From Auxenochlorella pyrenoidosa (Eukaryota > Chlorophyta > Trebouxiophyceae > Chlorellales > Chlorellaceae), in NCBI GenBank assembly GCA_001430745.1, contig KQ481955.1, positions 868,684-923,220 on the forward strand: a stretch of 54,537 nt of DNA. Reading direction: 5' to 3'. Of this stretch, positions 1-11,000 are shown piece after piece (within the stretch, counting starts at the first letter, position 1; every line of letters starts with the position of its first letter). The position numbers and the translations under genes were made by a program. The notes beneath the pieces are model-generated. The model saw only the letters and a program-made list of their open reading frames with translations, searched no databases and had not been told where the DNA came from.

Positions 1-1780
1 GCCTGCTTTGCGCTGCTGCCCCAAGACAAAGCACTGTGCAGGGTAGACATCTGCCTGCGTCCTCCGGCCTGCAGACCACAAAGCCCCAGGGAACTGAAAA
101 CGCCCCACAAGCCCCCCACCCCACCCCCACCCCACCCCCACCCACCCACCCACCTCGTCCAGGCCCGAGGCAATCTTGTGCAGGTCTGCAGTGAAGGCAG
201 CCTCGTCCTCGGGCCGGCTGCGCATCACGCCGGCACCGCCCTCGCTCCACGCCACCTTCAGGCTGCTGAGCAGCTGCAGCCAGGGGCAGAGCAGCGCACA
301 GGAGGCAGCTTGGACGCAGGCACGTGGTGAAGGGGCGGCAAGGCCAGACTGCAGCCTCTCCAAGTCCTCACGGCGAGAGCTCACGCGTCCTGCAACCGGC
401 GCGCAGCCATGCCAGCCATGCCTGTTCCTGCCTCGCCTGGGTGAGGTCTTCTTCGCTGGGCTGCCGCACACACATGAGCTGCTCCAGCTGCGCTGGCCAC
501 TCGCTGCTGGCCAGCCAGGCTGCGAAGGACGCAGGGCAGGTTGGAGCACATACATGAGCAGCGCTCTGTAATTGTAATTGTAAACAAAACGCTGTCAGGG
601 TGCACGCAAGTCGTGAGGGATTCTCCCCCCGGGGAGCCCCCAAACCAGCTCAAAACTTCCCGCACCCCAAATTGCAGAGGCTCACCCTCTCTAACGGCCT
701 GGCACTCGAGAATGGCGCCCCAGAGGCGCAGCGCGCCCAGCGCATCGGAGCGCGGCAGCTCGGCCAGCGCCCACCGGCAGCCGCGCACTCGGCAGCCCAG
801 CACCTGCGGCAGCAGTAAGCCAGGGGGGCCAGTTAGCCAGGGTGCTAATGGCCTCAGCAGCAGCTGGAGGTGGCAGCAGACGGCGGCAGGTGTGAGGATG
901 CAACCTGTGGTGCCGTGCTTACGGCTGGGCGCCTTGACAGCTTGCACGCAACAACTGCCCTGGCAAGCGCGGCTGCATGCGGGCTCGCCACAACCGCTCG
1001 CCCACCCCGCCTGCCGACCTGGCAGCAGTGCGTGGCCAGCGCGGCCAGCTCCTCTGGCTCCAGCACAGCCGACAGCAGGCCCAGCAGCTGCGCCAGGCGC
1101 TGCCGACCCAGCTCCTGGCCGCCGCCGCCGCCCGCGGCCCCGGCCTCCCGGGGCCCAGCGCCGGGCTCCGCCGCCGCACCCTCTGCCTCCTCTGCCGCCT
1201 CTGCTGCGTCCTCCCCACTGCAGCTGCCGTTGCCGCTGCCGTTGGTGCCGCCGCCTGCCAGCTCGCCGGCGGCGTCATCCAGCAGGGGCAGCAGTACCGC
1301 CTCCACGCAGTACGGGTCAAAGCACAGGGGGCCCAGGTGCCGTGCCAGCGCTGCGCCCAGCAGCACGCAGTCGTCGATTCGGATGGCCAGCCCTGCGCCG
1401 TGCCCGCTGACAGCTGGAAGCGTTGGCACCGCGGGCTTGCTGCCGCCAGGCTCCCCGGCAGCGGCGGCCAGTGCCGCAATCAGGTCGGCATCTGGCAGCC
1501 GGCTGGTGGCAGGGGGCAGCGGGCTCGCTGCAGATGGGAACAGGGACGCCTGCTCTCTTGCCAGCATGTCAGCTGCCACGCGCGGCCCCTCAACGGGCGT
1601 GCCGCCTGGCGCTCCGTCTGTGTCGCCTGCCTCGATCGCTGCTGGCGCCGGCGCGCCAACATCCATCAGGCGCGACAGGCAGCCGGCCAGGTAGCGAGCC
1701 ACCGCCACCTGCTGCTGCCTGCTGAGGCGGGCGGGGTCAGGCGCGCCCTCCCCCTGCCCCTGCCCCTGCTCCTGCTCCTG

Positions 1781-1811
<31 letters not shown>

Positions 1812-3720
1812 CCTGGCCACCCCAGCGCCGCCGCCGCCAGCTGCTGGTAGCGGTCGGGCACCTGGTGCTGCAGCGGCTCGTACCCCTCCACTGGGAACAG
1901 GAAGGGCCGCCCCCCAAAGTTCACCTCGCACCGCTCTGCAAGGGGAGGGGGGGAGGGGGCACAGCCGGGTAAGAGCACCCCTCTGCCCTCACAGCCTAAG
2001 AATGCATCCCGCGTGCGCAAGGATGAGTCAGCTTGCGCAAGCAGCCAGGCCAAGGCAGCATCCCACAAGCAAAGCCTCTGCGGCATGCACTGGCCTGCAT
2101 AGCTGAGCGAGACCCCGGCGAAGTAGGCCATGCCGGGCATGCCGCGCCGCACGTTGGCGTAGGCCTCTCCCTGCCGGGGAGGGCACCGGCAGGCGCACGT
2201 CACTGAAAAAGCCATCAAATCGCGACCTGAACGCCCACCACAAACTGGCGGCCCGGCCTCTGCAGGCCCCAAACAAGGGCGCATCCTCTGGCATGCACTC
2301 ATCCGCAGCTGACCCCCCACCCCGACCTCTCCAGCTCATGCAGGCACCCCCCCTCTTGCAGGCTGCGGCCCCTGCTGCCTGCCGTGTCCCCCCTTTGGGC
2401 TGCGCCCACCCACCAGGTCCTTGCCGTTGCGGTAGAACCGCATGGTGCCGGCGTCCAGGTCCAGGCAGCAGCCAACCACGTCGCCCGCCGCCCAGTGCTC
2501 GCCATACGGGTGGTTGCTCGAGTGCCAGCGCATGCGGCGGCGGCCGTCGTAGGCGTAGCTGCTGGGCCAGAGCGGTGCCAAGCCTCAGCCTGGGCTGCAC
2601 TGCCGTCCCGTCGATGCCATGCCCAGCTGCATTGATGCTCGACCAGCGAAAGAGGCAGCTGCAGAGCAGGGCTGGCTCCACCGCCGCACCTCCCCCAGCT
2701 GCCACCGCGCCCCGCCCCCACCCCTTGCCTGTCGTGGTTGTCCCCCACCCCCTCCTCCGCGGTGAAGCGCGCCGCCAGCGTGGTCCACCCCAGCTGCATG
2801 ATGCCCGCCGACCCCAGCTGCACCTCGTACTGCCACCGCCCGCGGAACACGCACGCGTTGCTGCGCACCGTGGCAAAGTTGGAGCTGCGGGGGAGGGGGG
2901 GGGAAGGGTGGTGGTGGTGGGAATGGAGGTGCGCGCACAAAAGCTGGGCAGAGACGACGACTGAGGGGTACAAGCAGCGCAAGCGAGGCGGTTGGGTGGC
3001 GGAGCGGCGCGCAACAGTTGGACGCGTGAAGCGTCGCAGCCCGCTGCGCTCTTGCGACCAAGATCGAAGACTGCGCCAGGTGTGCGCCCCGGCAGCGCAC
3101 CGGCTGGTGATGTGGTTGCCGGCGATATCACAGGTGCCTCGCGCCTGCACCAGCCCCACCTCGGCCGGCCCCAGCCGCCCGCTGCCGCGTGCTGCGCCGC
3201 CCGCCAAGGGCTCCAGCTGGCCCGCTGCTGGCGCTGCTGCGGCGGCCCTGGCTCCTGCCACAGGCGAGCCAGGCTCTGAGCCAGAAGAGCCGGACGCTGC
3301 AAGGCCGGACGGCTCGTCGGGCGCCTGGTCGCTGCCAGCGCTGCTGTCGCTGCCATGGGTGGCGTCCACACTGCTGCTTGCCTGCTCCTGCTCCTGCTGG
3401 CCTCCTGCCTGCTGGCTCTCAGATGCAGCTTGCTCCTCCTGCGCTGCCGGCGGAGACAGCCCGGCAGCAGCATGCACTGCCCGCTGCACGTGCTGTGCCA
3501 CCGCATCATAGTCGATGCACCCATCGCACACCAGCGGGGGAGGGCCGCTGTCCGCTGCCGCCGCACCAGCGCCGCCGTGAAAGACATACTCCACGGCGGC
3601 CTGCAGATCGCTGGCCAGCCGCTGCGCATCCAGGGCGGTCACCCGCTCGGCGCCGTCACGCGGAGAGTCAAACAGCACGCACGCCAGGCCCGATGGCCGC
3701 TGCTCGCCCCTCAATCCCAT
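1..3720 (-). CDS. RKP: RKP/KPC1-like SPRY-domain E3 ubiquitin ligase, N-terminal part (runs off left edge)
   Basis: Plant RKP and animal KPC1/RNF123 are RING E3 ligases that carry a SPRY domain near the N-terminus. Here the first ATG is at 3720. Readable exons, going leftward, are 3720 to about 3130, 2884-2729, 2558-2414, 2170 to about 2107, 1936-1019, 803-686, about 506-400 and 273-154. The SPRY domain spans exons 2 to 5: VRSNACVFRGRWQYEV, GIMQLGWTTLAARF, GVGDNHD joined to SYAYDGRR, YGEHWAAGDVVGCCLDLD, FYRNGKDL and CEVNFGGRPFLFPVEGYEPL. These match the plant RKP SPRY block closely as I recall it. A Gln/Glu-rich tract follows the SPRY domain. The introns after 2729 and about 2107 start with GC, and the family reading frame needs both. 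The C-terminal RING is outside the window. The assignment is confident; exons below about 1000 are less certain. Confidence 0.85.
1752..1812 (-). repeat. Coding CAG/CAGGAG low-complexity tract
   Basis: On the minus strand this purine-rich tract encodes about nine Gln, then alternating Gln/Glu, then Gln/Gly. It lies in frame in the large fifth exon of the RKP-like gene, just after the SPRY domain. It is likely a flexible spacer and may vary in length between strains. Confidence 0.8.
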
Positions 3721-4135
3721 CCCCAGGAGAAGCCCCCGAGGCTCCTAGTCGGGTTGCGCTGCACGGGACGTGCAGAGCAGGCGGGGGAGCAGTGTGACGA
3801 GGCTGAGGAGGAGCGGCGGTGAGCGGCTGGCAGCGGAGGCAAGCCTGGGCCTTTATCATGGGCTGCACGCATCATCCGCTGCTGCAGTCGCACCTTTCAA
3901 TTCCCGAACAAGCTCCTAGACCCCTAGCACCGCGCAGGGAAACTGGCAGCAGTCAGAAAGGCCGTCTGGCAGCGATCCCTCAGTGTTTAGAGACTTGATG
4001 CTGATCTAGACGGCGGTGGAATCGGCAACAAATGCAATGGGTGTTTCATGGGAGATGAACAAATGGTGGCCAGCTGCCTTCTCACCCTGCAGCCTCATCG
4101 AAACTTTTGCGATTGCTTTCTATGCGTGCATAACA
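3721..4135. promoter_or_regulatory. Divergent intergenic spacer (RKP-like / helical-repeat gene)
   Basis: About 415 bases lie between the two start codons. This region is less GC-rich than the coding sequence beside it. I see no gene and no clear TATA box. It must hold both 5' UTRs and both promoters. Confidence 0.5.
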
Positions 4136-7100
4136 ATGTCACGACTGCAGCGAGACGCACAGTTGCGAGAGCTCTGGGAGGCAGTGTCGAACGCCGAGAC
4201 GGGCGAGGTGGGCAGCTTGCTGCTGTGCTAGACGATCCCGTACACATGTGAAAGCTGCCTTGTGCATGTGCGCTGCCGGCGCCGACACCCTGGTTGCTGC
4301 TGCCGCCACCACCATCGCTGCCTCTGCCGCTGCCGCCTGGACCTGTAGGTTCACACCGCCGCCCTTCGGCAGCTGGCTGCCTCCCGGCAAACCCCTCCCA
4401 GCAATCAGCATGTGGCACGACTGCTGGATATTTTGGAGCAGCCATCCTGCAGCGCTGCCACTGCTCAGGCTGCGTTGGCGCTGCTGGCTCGGTGGGCGCG
4501 GCAGCAGAGCCTGCAGCCGCCCCAAACCCGGCAGCACGCGCTGCTGAGCCGTGCAGCGACCGCAGCAAAGCGCTTGCTGGAACCTGCTGCTGCGCCCCCT
4601 CGTGCTTCCGGCCCTCAGGTCGCAGCAGCATGCGTGCTGGTGCTGGGCAGCGTGGCAGCCGCAGCGGCGGGTCCGGCGGTCGCTGAAGATGCTGCAGGGG
4701 CAGTGGGCACCGCTCTCCTGGGCGGGCAGCTGGGCATCGCCCATGTGTCTGCTGCCAGCGATGTCGCAGCGGCTGTTGCCTCCCTGCTGTTCCACCTGCT
4801 GGTGAGCATGCCTGTGCCTGCTGCCTTCCCAGCACTCCTGCCCAGCTTCAATCCCGGTGCGCCCATTAATGCAGCGCACCAGCAACACCATTGCGCAGTC
4901 GCACCTGCCTGGCCAGGCCAAGGCTCATTCTTTTGGTGCCTGTGCGACCCCGCCCGACTCCCGCAGGGAAAGCCCGAGGCGGCGGGCTGGCTGCTGGGCG
5001 CGCTGCTGCAGTGGCTGAGCACCTGCGTGCAGGGGGCTGGCGCCGGGCATGCGGCGCTCGACAGCCTGGCACCCACATACTCCATGATGCGCGCGGCAGC
5101 CCTGTCTACACTGTCGAGGGTGGGCCCTGCAGCAGCCATCCATGGCCTGCTGCAGCCAGCCTACTCAGTGCTCAAGACAGCAGCAGCGGCGGCAGCAGCG
5201 ATGCCACCTGGCGGGGAGGGAGCAGCGACGGCACAGCCTTCAAGCGAGCTGGACACAGCCGCAGCGGCACATGCATCTGCCGCGGTGCTGGGCCTGTCAG
5301 GCCTGGCAGAGGGCCTGCTGCGCACTGCTGGTGGCTACGCCGAAGCAGCACAGCTGGCTGCAGATGCCGAGGCCGGCCTTGTGGCGGCCTGCAATGCAGC
5401 AGCCGTGCCTCTGGCAGCAGTTGGCACGACAGCGCAGCGCCCAGCGCAGCCAGAGCCCGGAGAAGCTGCAGCGAGGAAGGGGGCAGGCCAGGCAGGGGCA
5501 GCGCAGCTGCTGTGTGATGCCTGCTCCCTGGCTGCCCTGCAGCTTGCAGCAGCGGTGCGCCGCCCCGCGGCCGCGCCGAGCGTTGCACGCTGCCAGGCGC
5601 TCTCGCTGCTGCGACGCACGCTCGCTCTCGCGCCACTCTGTGACGCGGCTGCGGCGCAGGCGCCGCCGGCAGACGCTTCACAAATGCTGCAGCGGCAGGC
5701 AGGCGACGTGCTGGCGCAGCAGGCGGGCGCCCTGGCCCGCACCCTTGCAGAGCAGCTGCCGTTGCTGGATGCGCCGACGCAGCAGTGGGTGCTGCAGGAG
5801 GTGCTGGCGGCAGCGCTGGAGGCGCATCGCCTGTACCGGCGCTATGCACTGGAGACGCCCGCAGCCTGGCTGTCAGCGGTGGATGCCGCAGCTGTGCGCC
5901 AGCTGCTCGACCGCCTCTTCCTCAGCTGCCTGGTGCTGCTTGCAGCTGCCTGGCAGGCGGCGCCGCCACACTCGCAGCGCGCGCAGCGTTCCCAGCTGGC
6001 GGCGGCTGTGCTGGTGGCCCTGGCAGACCTGCAGTTCTGCCGGGTGGCCTCGCCTCAGCACGCCGCCCTGCTGACAGCCGTCCTGGCAGAGGCACCCGGA
6101 GATGCGGCTGGGGCCGCTGCCCTGGCAGCCAGCCTGCCGTGCTATGCCGAGCTGGCGGCCAGCTGCCGCATGCAGGGCGGCCAGCCTGTGTGGCTGGTGG
6201 ACAGCGTGACGGCTGCCAAGGTGCAGCTGTTGATGCTGGCGCTGGTGCCCTGCACAGCTGCATTGCCGCAGGTGGGGCTGCCGGCATGCTGCAGATGCTT
6301 CGTTGCAGAGATCCCCAGTGCTTGCTCCCCAGTGCTTGCAGTGCAGCGTGCGCAGTGTGAGGAGTGTCTAGGACTGGAGCGCTGATGACGCTGCACTGAC
6401 CCGGTGTGCTTGCACCCCCGCAGGCCGCCCTGCAGCACCGTCTGGCGCCGCTCGCGTTTTTGTACCTGCTGCACCCGCACCGCCCCCTGGCGGGCGCCGC
6501 TCACCAGCTGTTTTGCGCGCTGCTGGCGGCCGTTGAGCCGGAGCAGCAGCGCGAGCCGCTGGCTGCGTACTATGTGCGACGCTGCCTGGAGGGCTGCCCG
6601 GGCACCACCCAACACCTGCTGTCGGAGTTTGGGCAGGCAAGGCTGGCCGTGCAGGGCCCTGCCACTGCCCCTGCATGCCCTGCCTGCCGTTTACTCCTTA
6701 CACCTAGTCTGCCTGCCCACCCGGCCGCCACTCCCCGGCCGCTCTGCAGGGGCTGGGCACGATCCTGCAGTCGCTGCCTGCCGGCAGCCCCGCTGTGCTG
6801 CTGTGCCTGCATCTGGTGCTGGAGTGGTGGCAGCAGCTGGCTGCAAGGTGCGCCTGGGGGCAGGGGAGCTGCGGGACAAGCAGGCCCAGGGTTTGCCAGG
6901 ATCAGCAACGGACGTCTGTGCAGCCATTAGCACACCTTCACACAGTCACAACTGCCTGGCCGGCTGCTGTGCAGGGGCGACCCCTGCGCTGCCGACGTGG
7001 CGCCCCTGGCAGCGCAGCAGCTGCTCGCCATCGACCATGTGCTGCTTGGGGAGGCGCTGGCCGCCTTTGACAACGTGCTCTGCCACCCCTACGGCACTGC

Positions 7101-7278
7101 CAGCGGGCTTGGAACAGCAAGCAGCGCGGGAGACGCAGCAGGGCATGCTCCATGTGAAGCCCTGGAACGTGAGCTGCTGGCAGTGGTGCGCGGCACTGAC
7201 GACTGCTTGCGCAAGCCCCTTCTAGCACGCTGGCTGCTGGAGAGGCATGTAGCTGGCAGCACAGCAGCAGGGCACTGA
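4136..7278 (+). CDS. Helical-repeat (ARM/HEAT-like) protein of unknown function
   Basis: Six exons join in phase: 4136-4207, 4409-4801, 4967-6271, 6424-6636, 6750-6847 and 6975-7278. The start is the ATG opening MSRLQRDAQLRELWEAVSN, whose exon meets the next one exactly in frame. The product is about 800 residues, almost entirely Ala/Leu-rich helices, with no catalytic motif that I recognise. The C-terminal part has conserved-looking stretches such as FLYLLHPHRPLAGAAHQLF, AVLLCLHLVLEWW and AFDNVLCHPYGT. The layout suggests an armadillo/HEAT-type scaffold, perhaps related to an uncharacterised plant family, but I cannot name it. The fourth intron (6637-6749) begins GCAAGG instead of GT, and phase is kept only with this GC donor. 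A scaffold role is inference. Confidence 0.7.
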
Positions 7279-8015
7279 ACCAACTCCTGTTGCATTTGCT
7301 TTGCTGGCGCATGATTGCGTTGTACAACACAAGCTTCCGCGCATGCAGCACACAGCCTTTGACATCGTGTGCATGTTACAAAGGTTGGACATGTCACCTC
7401 GTGGGGAGTGCTTCGCATTTGCTTTGCACAATTGTCCATGCGCTGCGCCCTGGAAGAGTATGGAACCTTGTCCCAGACCGTAAACGGAGCAGCACACGGA
7501 GAGCGGGTGGAAGGTCCTTGCATTGCTGTATATGTGCACCAGCCACTTGCCCAGCCACTCTTGCGAGGGCCTGGTGTCTACCCCCTGAGAGGGAACCCAA
7601 GGCAACTGGATTCAGCCTATTGTGAGGCGGCCGCAGCCTTGCAGCTGCTGTTAACATCAGGGCAGCAGGTGGCACCGCTGCTGGATCCCAAACCTCCATG
7701 TCAACGGGCTGCCTGCTGCGGCCCCTGTCAGGCACCGTGCTCATTCCTTGTCCGCAGGTTGTGCTCGCAGCGAACCGCGGCTTGAATCATTGAACGGCCC
7801 CCTTCACCGTGTATGCTGCGTGAGGGACAGCACGCCGCCTGTGCTGCTTTGCTCCACGTCTCTGTGCCCCCAATTTCGTCAATTCGATCGATTTGCATTA
7901 TCACGGCACAGCAACGTCCCGTCCAACCTTGCAGCCCACCTTGGACGACCAGCTGACGGTTCCGGCGTCTGGCCTGGTCTGCCTCAATCTCTGTAGCCAC
8001 AGGGCCTCTGGTGGA
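7279..8015 (+). other. Intergenic region between helical-repeat gene and Ca2+-ATPase
   Basis: This lower-GC stretch of about 740 bases should contain the 3' UTR of the upstream gene and the promoter of the Ca2+-ATPase. I found no plus-strand TGTAA signal and no convincing coding exon; the short open frames have no family features. Confidence 0.5.
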
Positions 8016-11000
8016 ATGGGCTCGCGGGATGTGGAGGCACCAGTCCTCGGCTCCGCACACCAGTCTGGCGCAGAGCCCACCGGGCCATGGGGCGTGAGCC
8101 TGGAGACTCTCAGCTCGATCAGCGAGGTGGGTGAGGGGCCGCGGGACGGCCGGGACTCAACGCGGTTGGAGACCTGTGCGCGCGCGCAATGCGGTTCTGA
8201 CCACCACCCTGTCGCCCACACGCCTGCAGCATAAGAACGAGGAAGCATGGGCGGAGCTAGGAGGCACGGAGGGCGTGGCAGCGGCGCTGCACACCAGCCT
8301 GACGGATGGGCTCGACCCTGCAGCAGCAGACGGCACTGACCTGGAGGCGCGCAGGTGCGCCGCACAGTCTCATGCAGATGGCGCCACCACTGCAAGGCTA
8401 ATGTGGCGCTGCTTCGTGCAGGGCACAGAATGCGATGACCTGCGTAGCCGTTTGTAAGGCCGGGAGGCCGCTGTTGGAAGCACAAGACTGCGTGCACCAG
8501 CCCACCGCCGCTTGGCCTGCTCAACCCCTCCCTCGCAGGGCCGCCTTCGGCGCCAACAAGTTCAAAGCGATACCACCCAAAAACTTCTTCAAGCTGTGGT
8601 TTGGCAACCTGCAAGACCCCACGCTCATCATGCTGATGGTCGCTGCGTTGGTGGGTGCACCCGTACCGTAGCTGCCGGCCGCAGCGGAGCTGCCATGCAG
8701 CTCGGAGCTGCGGGACAGGGGCGTGGGAGGGTTTGCCCCGCGGCGGTTGTGCAAGCCCTCACTGCAGACTGGCATACTGGGCACTGACATTCCTGCTGTG
8801 AATTACCATGCCGCGCCTGCCGCGCATCCCCTGCAGGTGTCGACCGTGCTCGGTGCTGCAGTGCCGGCAGAGCGCGAGCAGAATGCCTGGACAGAGGGAG
8901 TGGCCATTTGGGTGGCTGTCTTTGTTGTCTCCCTCGTAGGTGCGCCCGTTTGGGGGCTTGGCATCTGCAGCACTCTAGCTGCCGCTTAGAGCCCACACGG
9001 CATTGCATGCTGGCATCCTCTTGCAGCCGGGCCCGGGGGGGGGGGGGGGGGGGAGGGGGGTCCGAGCGCTGCTGCCCCGCGCTCGAGTGCGCACCCGAAC
9101 CCACGACTGCTCGGCACTCGCCACCGCTGCTGAACGCCCCGGCCCCTCCCCCCAACCACCCAGGCGCCTTCAATGACTGGAACAAGGACCGCCAGTTCCA
9201 GAAGCTGAATGCGCAGAAGGACGTCATCTCGGTCAAGGTGATCCGCCGCGGCCAGCAGCTGACCATCCCCAACACCGAGGTGGCGGTGGGCGACATCATG
9301 CTGCTCGACACCGGGGACAAGATTGTGGCTGATGGCTACACCACAGAGGCGAGGCGGGGCGAGAGGGGGGGGCGGCATTGCACCCTGGGCGGCAGGCGCC
9401 TGGCCAGGCGTGGTTTTTGTAGGGCCTGGCTGGACTGAGGGTGGCCAACCTCGCCACTCCGCTGTGGTTCAGACGGCAGGTCAGGCAAGGGCTGGAGCTG
9501 ATGCGGGCTGTCGCACTCTGCAGGTACATGGACTGGTGGTGGATGAGGCCTCGCTCACCGGCGAGAGCGACCCCGTCAAGAAGGGGCCCCAGGACGAGCC
9601 CTGGGTGCGGTCCGGCACGCAGGTGGGTGGGTGGGGTGTGGGATGTAGGGGGCTGGTCATGCTCAAGGCAAGCAGGCAGGGAGGTGTCTGTGCACGTCTG
9701 CGCTGCACTCACCCCGTCACCCTCGCCATGGACGCTGCAACCCTGTAAGCTGGCAGCGCCTGCCTGCACTCTGGCCCCCAGGTCACCGAGGGCAGCGGCC
9801 GCATGCTGGTGGTGGCGGTAGGCGAGCACAGCGAGTGGGGGCGCACCATGGCGCTGGTGGTGGGCGAGGTGGGGGACACACCGCTGCAGGAGAAGCTGGG
9901 CTGGCTGGCCACCGCCATCGGCAAGCTGGGCTTCATCGTGGCCGTCATCTGCTTCTTCGTGCTCCTCATCAGGTGAGAGGGTGGTGGCCTGTTGCAAGCA
10001 ACTCATGGTCTGGTTTGATGCGCAGACACGAGACAATGGGGGCAGAGTGCTGGCAGGTTTTGCGCAGACTCATGCACCATGGCCCCCGCTCGACTCCTCT
10101 TGTCGCAGGTGGATCATCCAGAACAAGGGCTTCCCGCTGAGCAAGTTTGCCGAGGGCCCGCTGGAGTTCTTCATCTTTGCCGTCACCATCCTGGTGCGCA
10201 CCACACCTCGGACATCTGCCTGTCGCGTTGCGTGCCTCGACTGCTGCCCTCTGTGTATGTGCATCTGTCATTGCCGCTTTGCCGTCAGTTACAGTCCCGA
10301 GCTGCTTCTTACTGTGCATCTTCTGGGCTCGTCACGCAGGTGGTTGCGGTGCCCGAGGGCCTGCCCCTGGCAGTCACCATCTCCCTGGCCTACTCGATGA
10401 AGAAGATGATGAAGGACAACAACTTTGTGCGCGTGCTAGCGGCATGCGAGACCATGGTGGGCGCGGGCGCTGCGTGAAGGCCGTAGCTGCGCGCTGGGAG
10501 CTGGCAGAGGGGTTTGTGCACGGTGGAAGCTGCCCATGCTGCGCTCCTTCTCTCTCGCTGGTTGCAACGCATGCCAGCATGGTGCGCAGCCCGGCCCAAC
10601 CTGCCCCTTCCGGCCGCCACTGCCTCCTGCAGGGCGGCGCCACCGCCATCTGCTCCGACAAGACCGGCACCCTGACGGAGAACCGCATGACCGTGGTCAA
10701 GGGCTACTTCTGCGGCAGGATGTACGCCGCAGTGCCGGAGCTGAGCGAGCTGCCCGAGGTGGCTGGCGAGGAGATTGTGCTCAACGCGTCTCTCAACTCC
10801 AAGGTGCGGCTGGGACAGAGGGTGGCAGCGGCGGCAGAGAGGCAGGGCGCGTGGCGCAGGCGCACTGCATGTGTTGCACCAGTTGTGGCAGTGCCCCGAC
10901 ATTGCCTTGGCAGGTGCCGGTGCAGCCATGCACCCATGCAGCGTGGCGCGCCCTGAGCGCCGCTGCCACTCGCCCTCCCCGCCCTGCAGGCCTTCCTGGT

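Noticed and set aside
1752..1812. Possible CRISPR-like or satellite repeat
   Set aside because: The short units (CAG/GAG) are in frame in a coding exon and lack spacers. It is coding low complexity.
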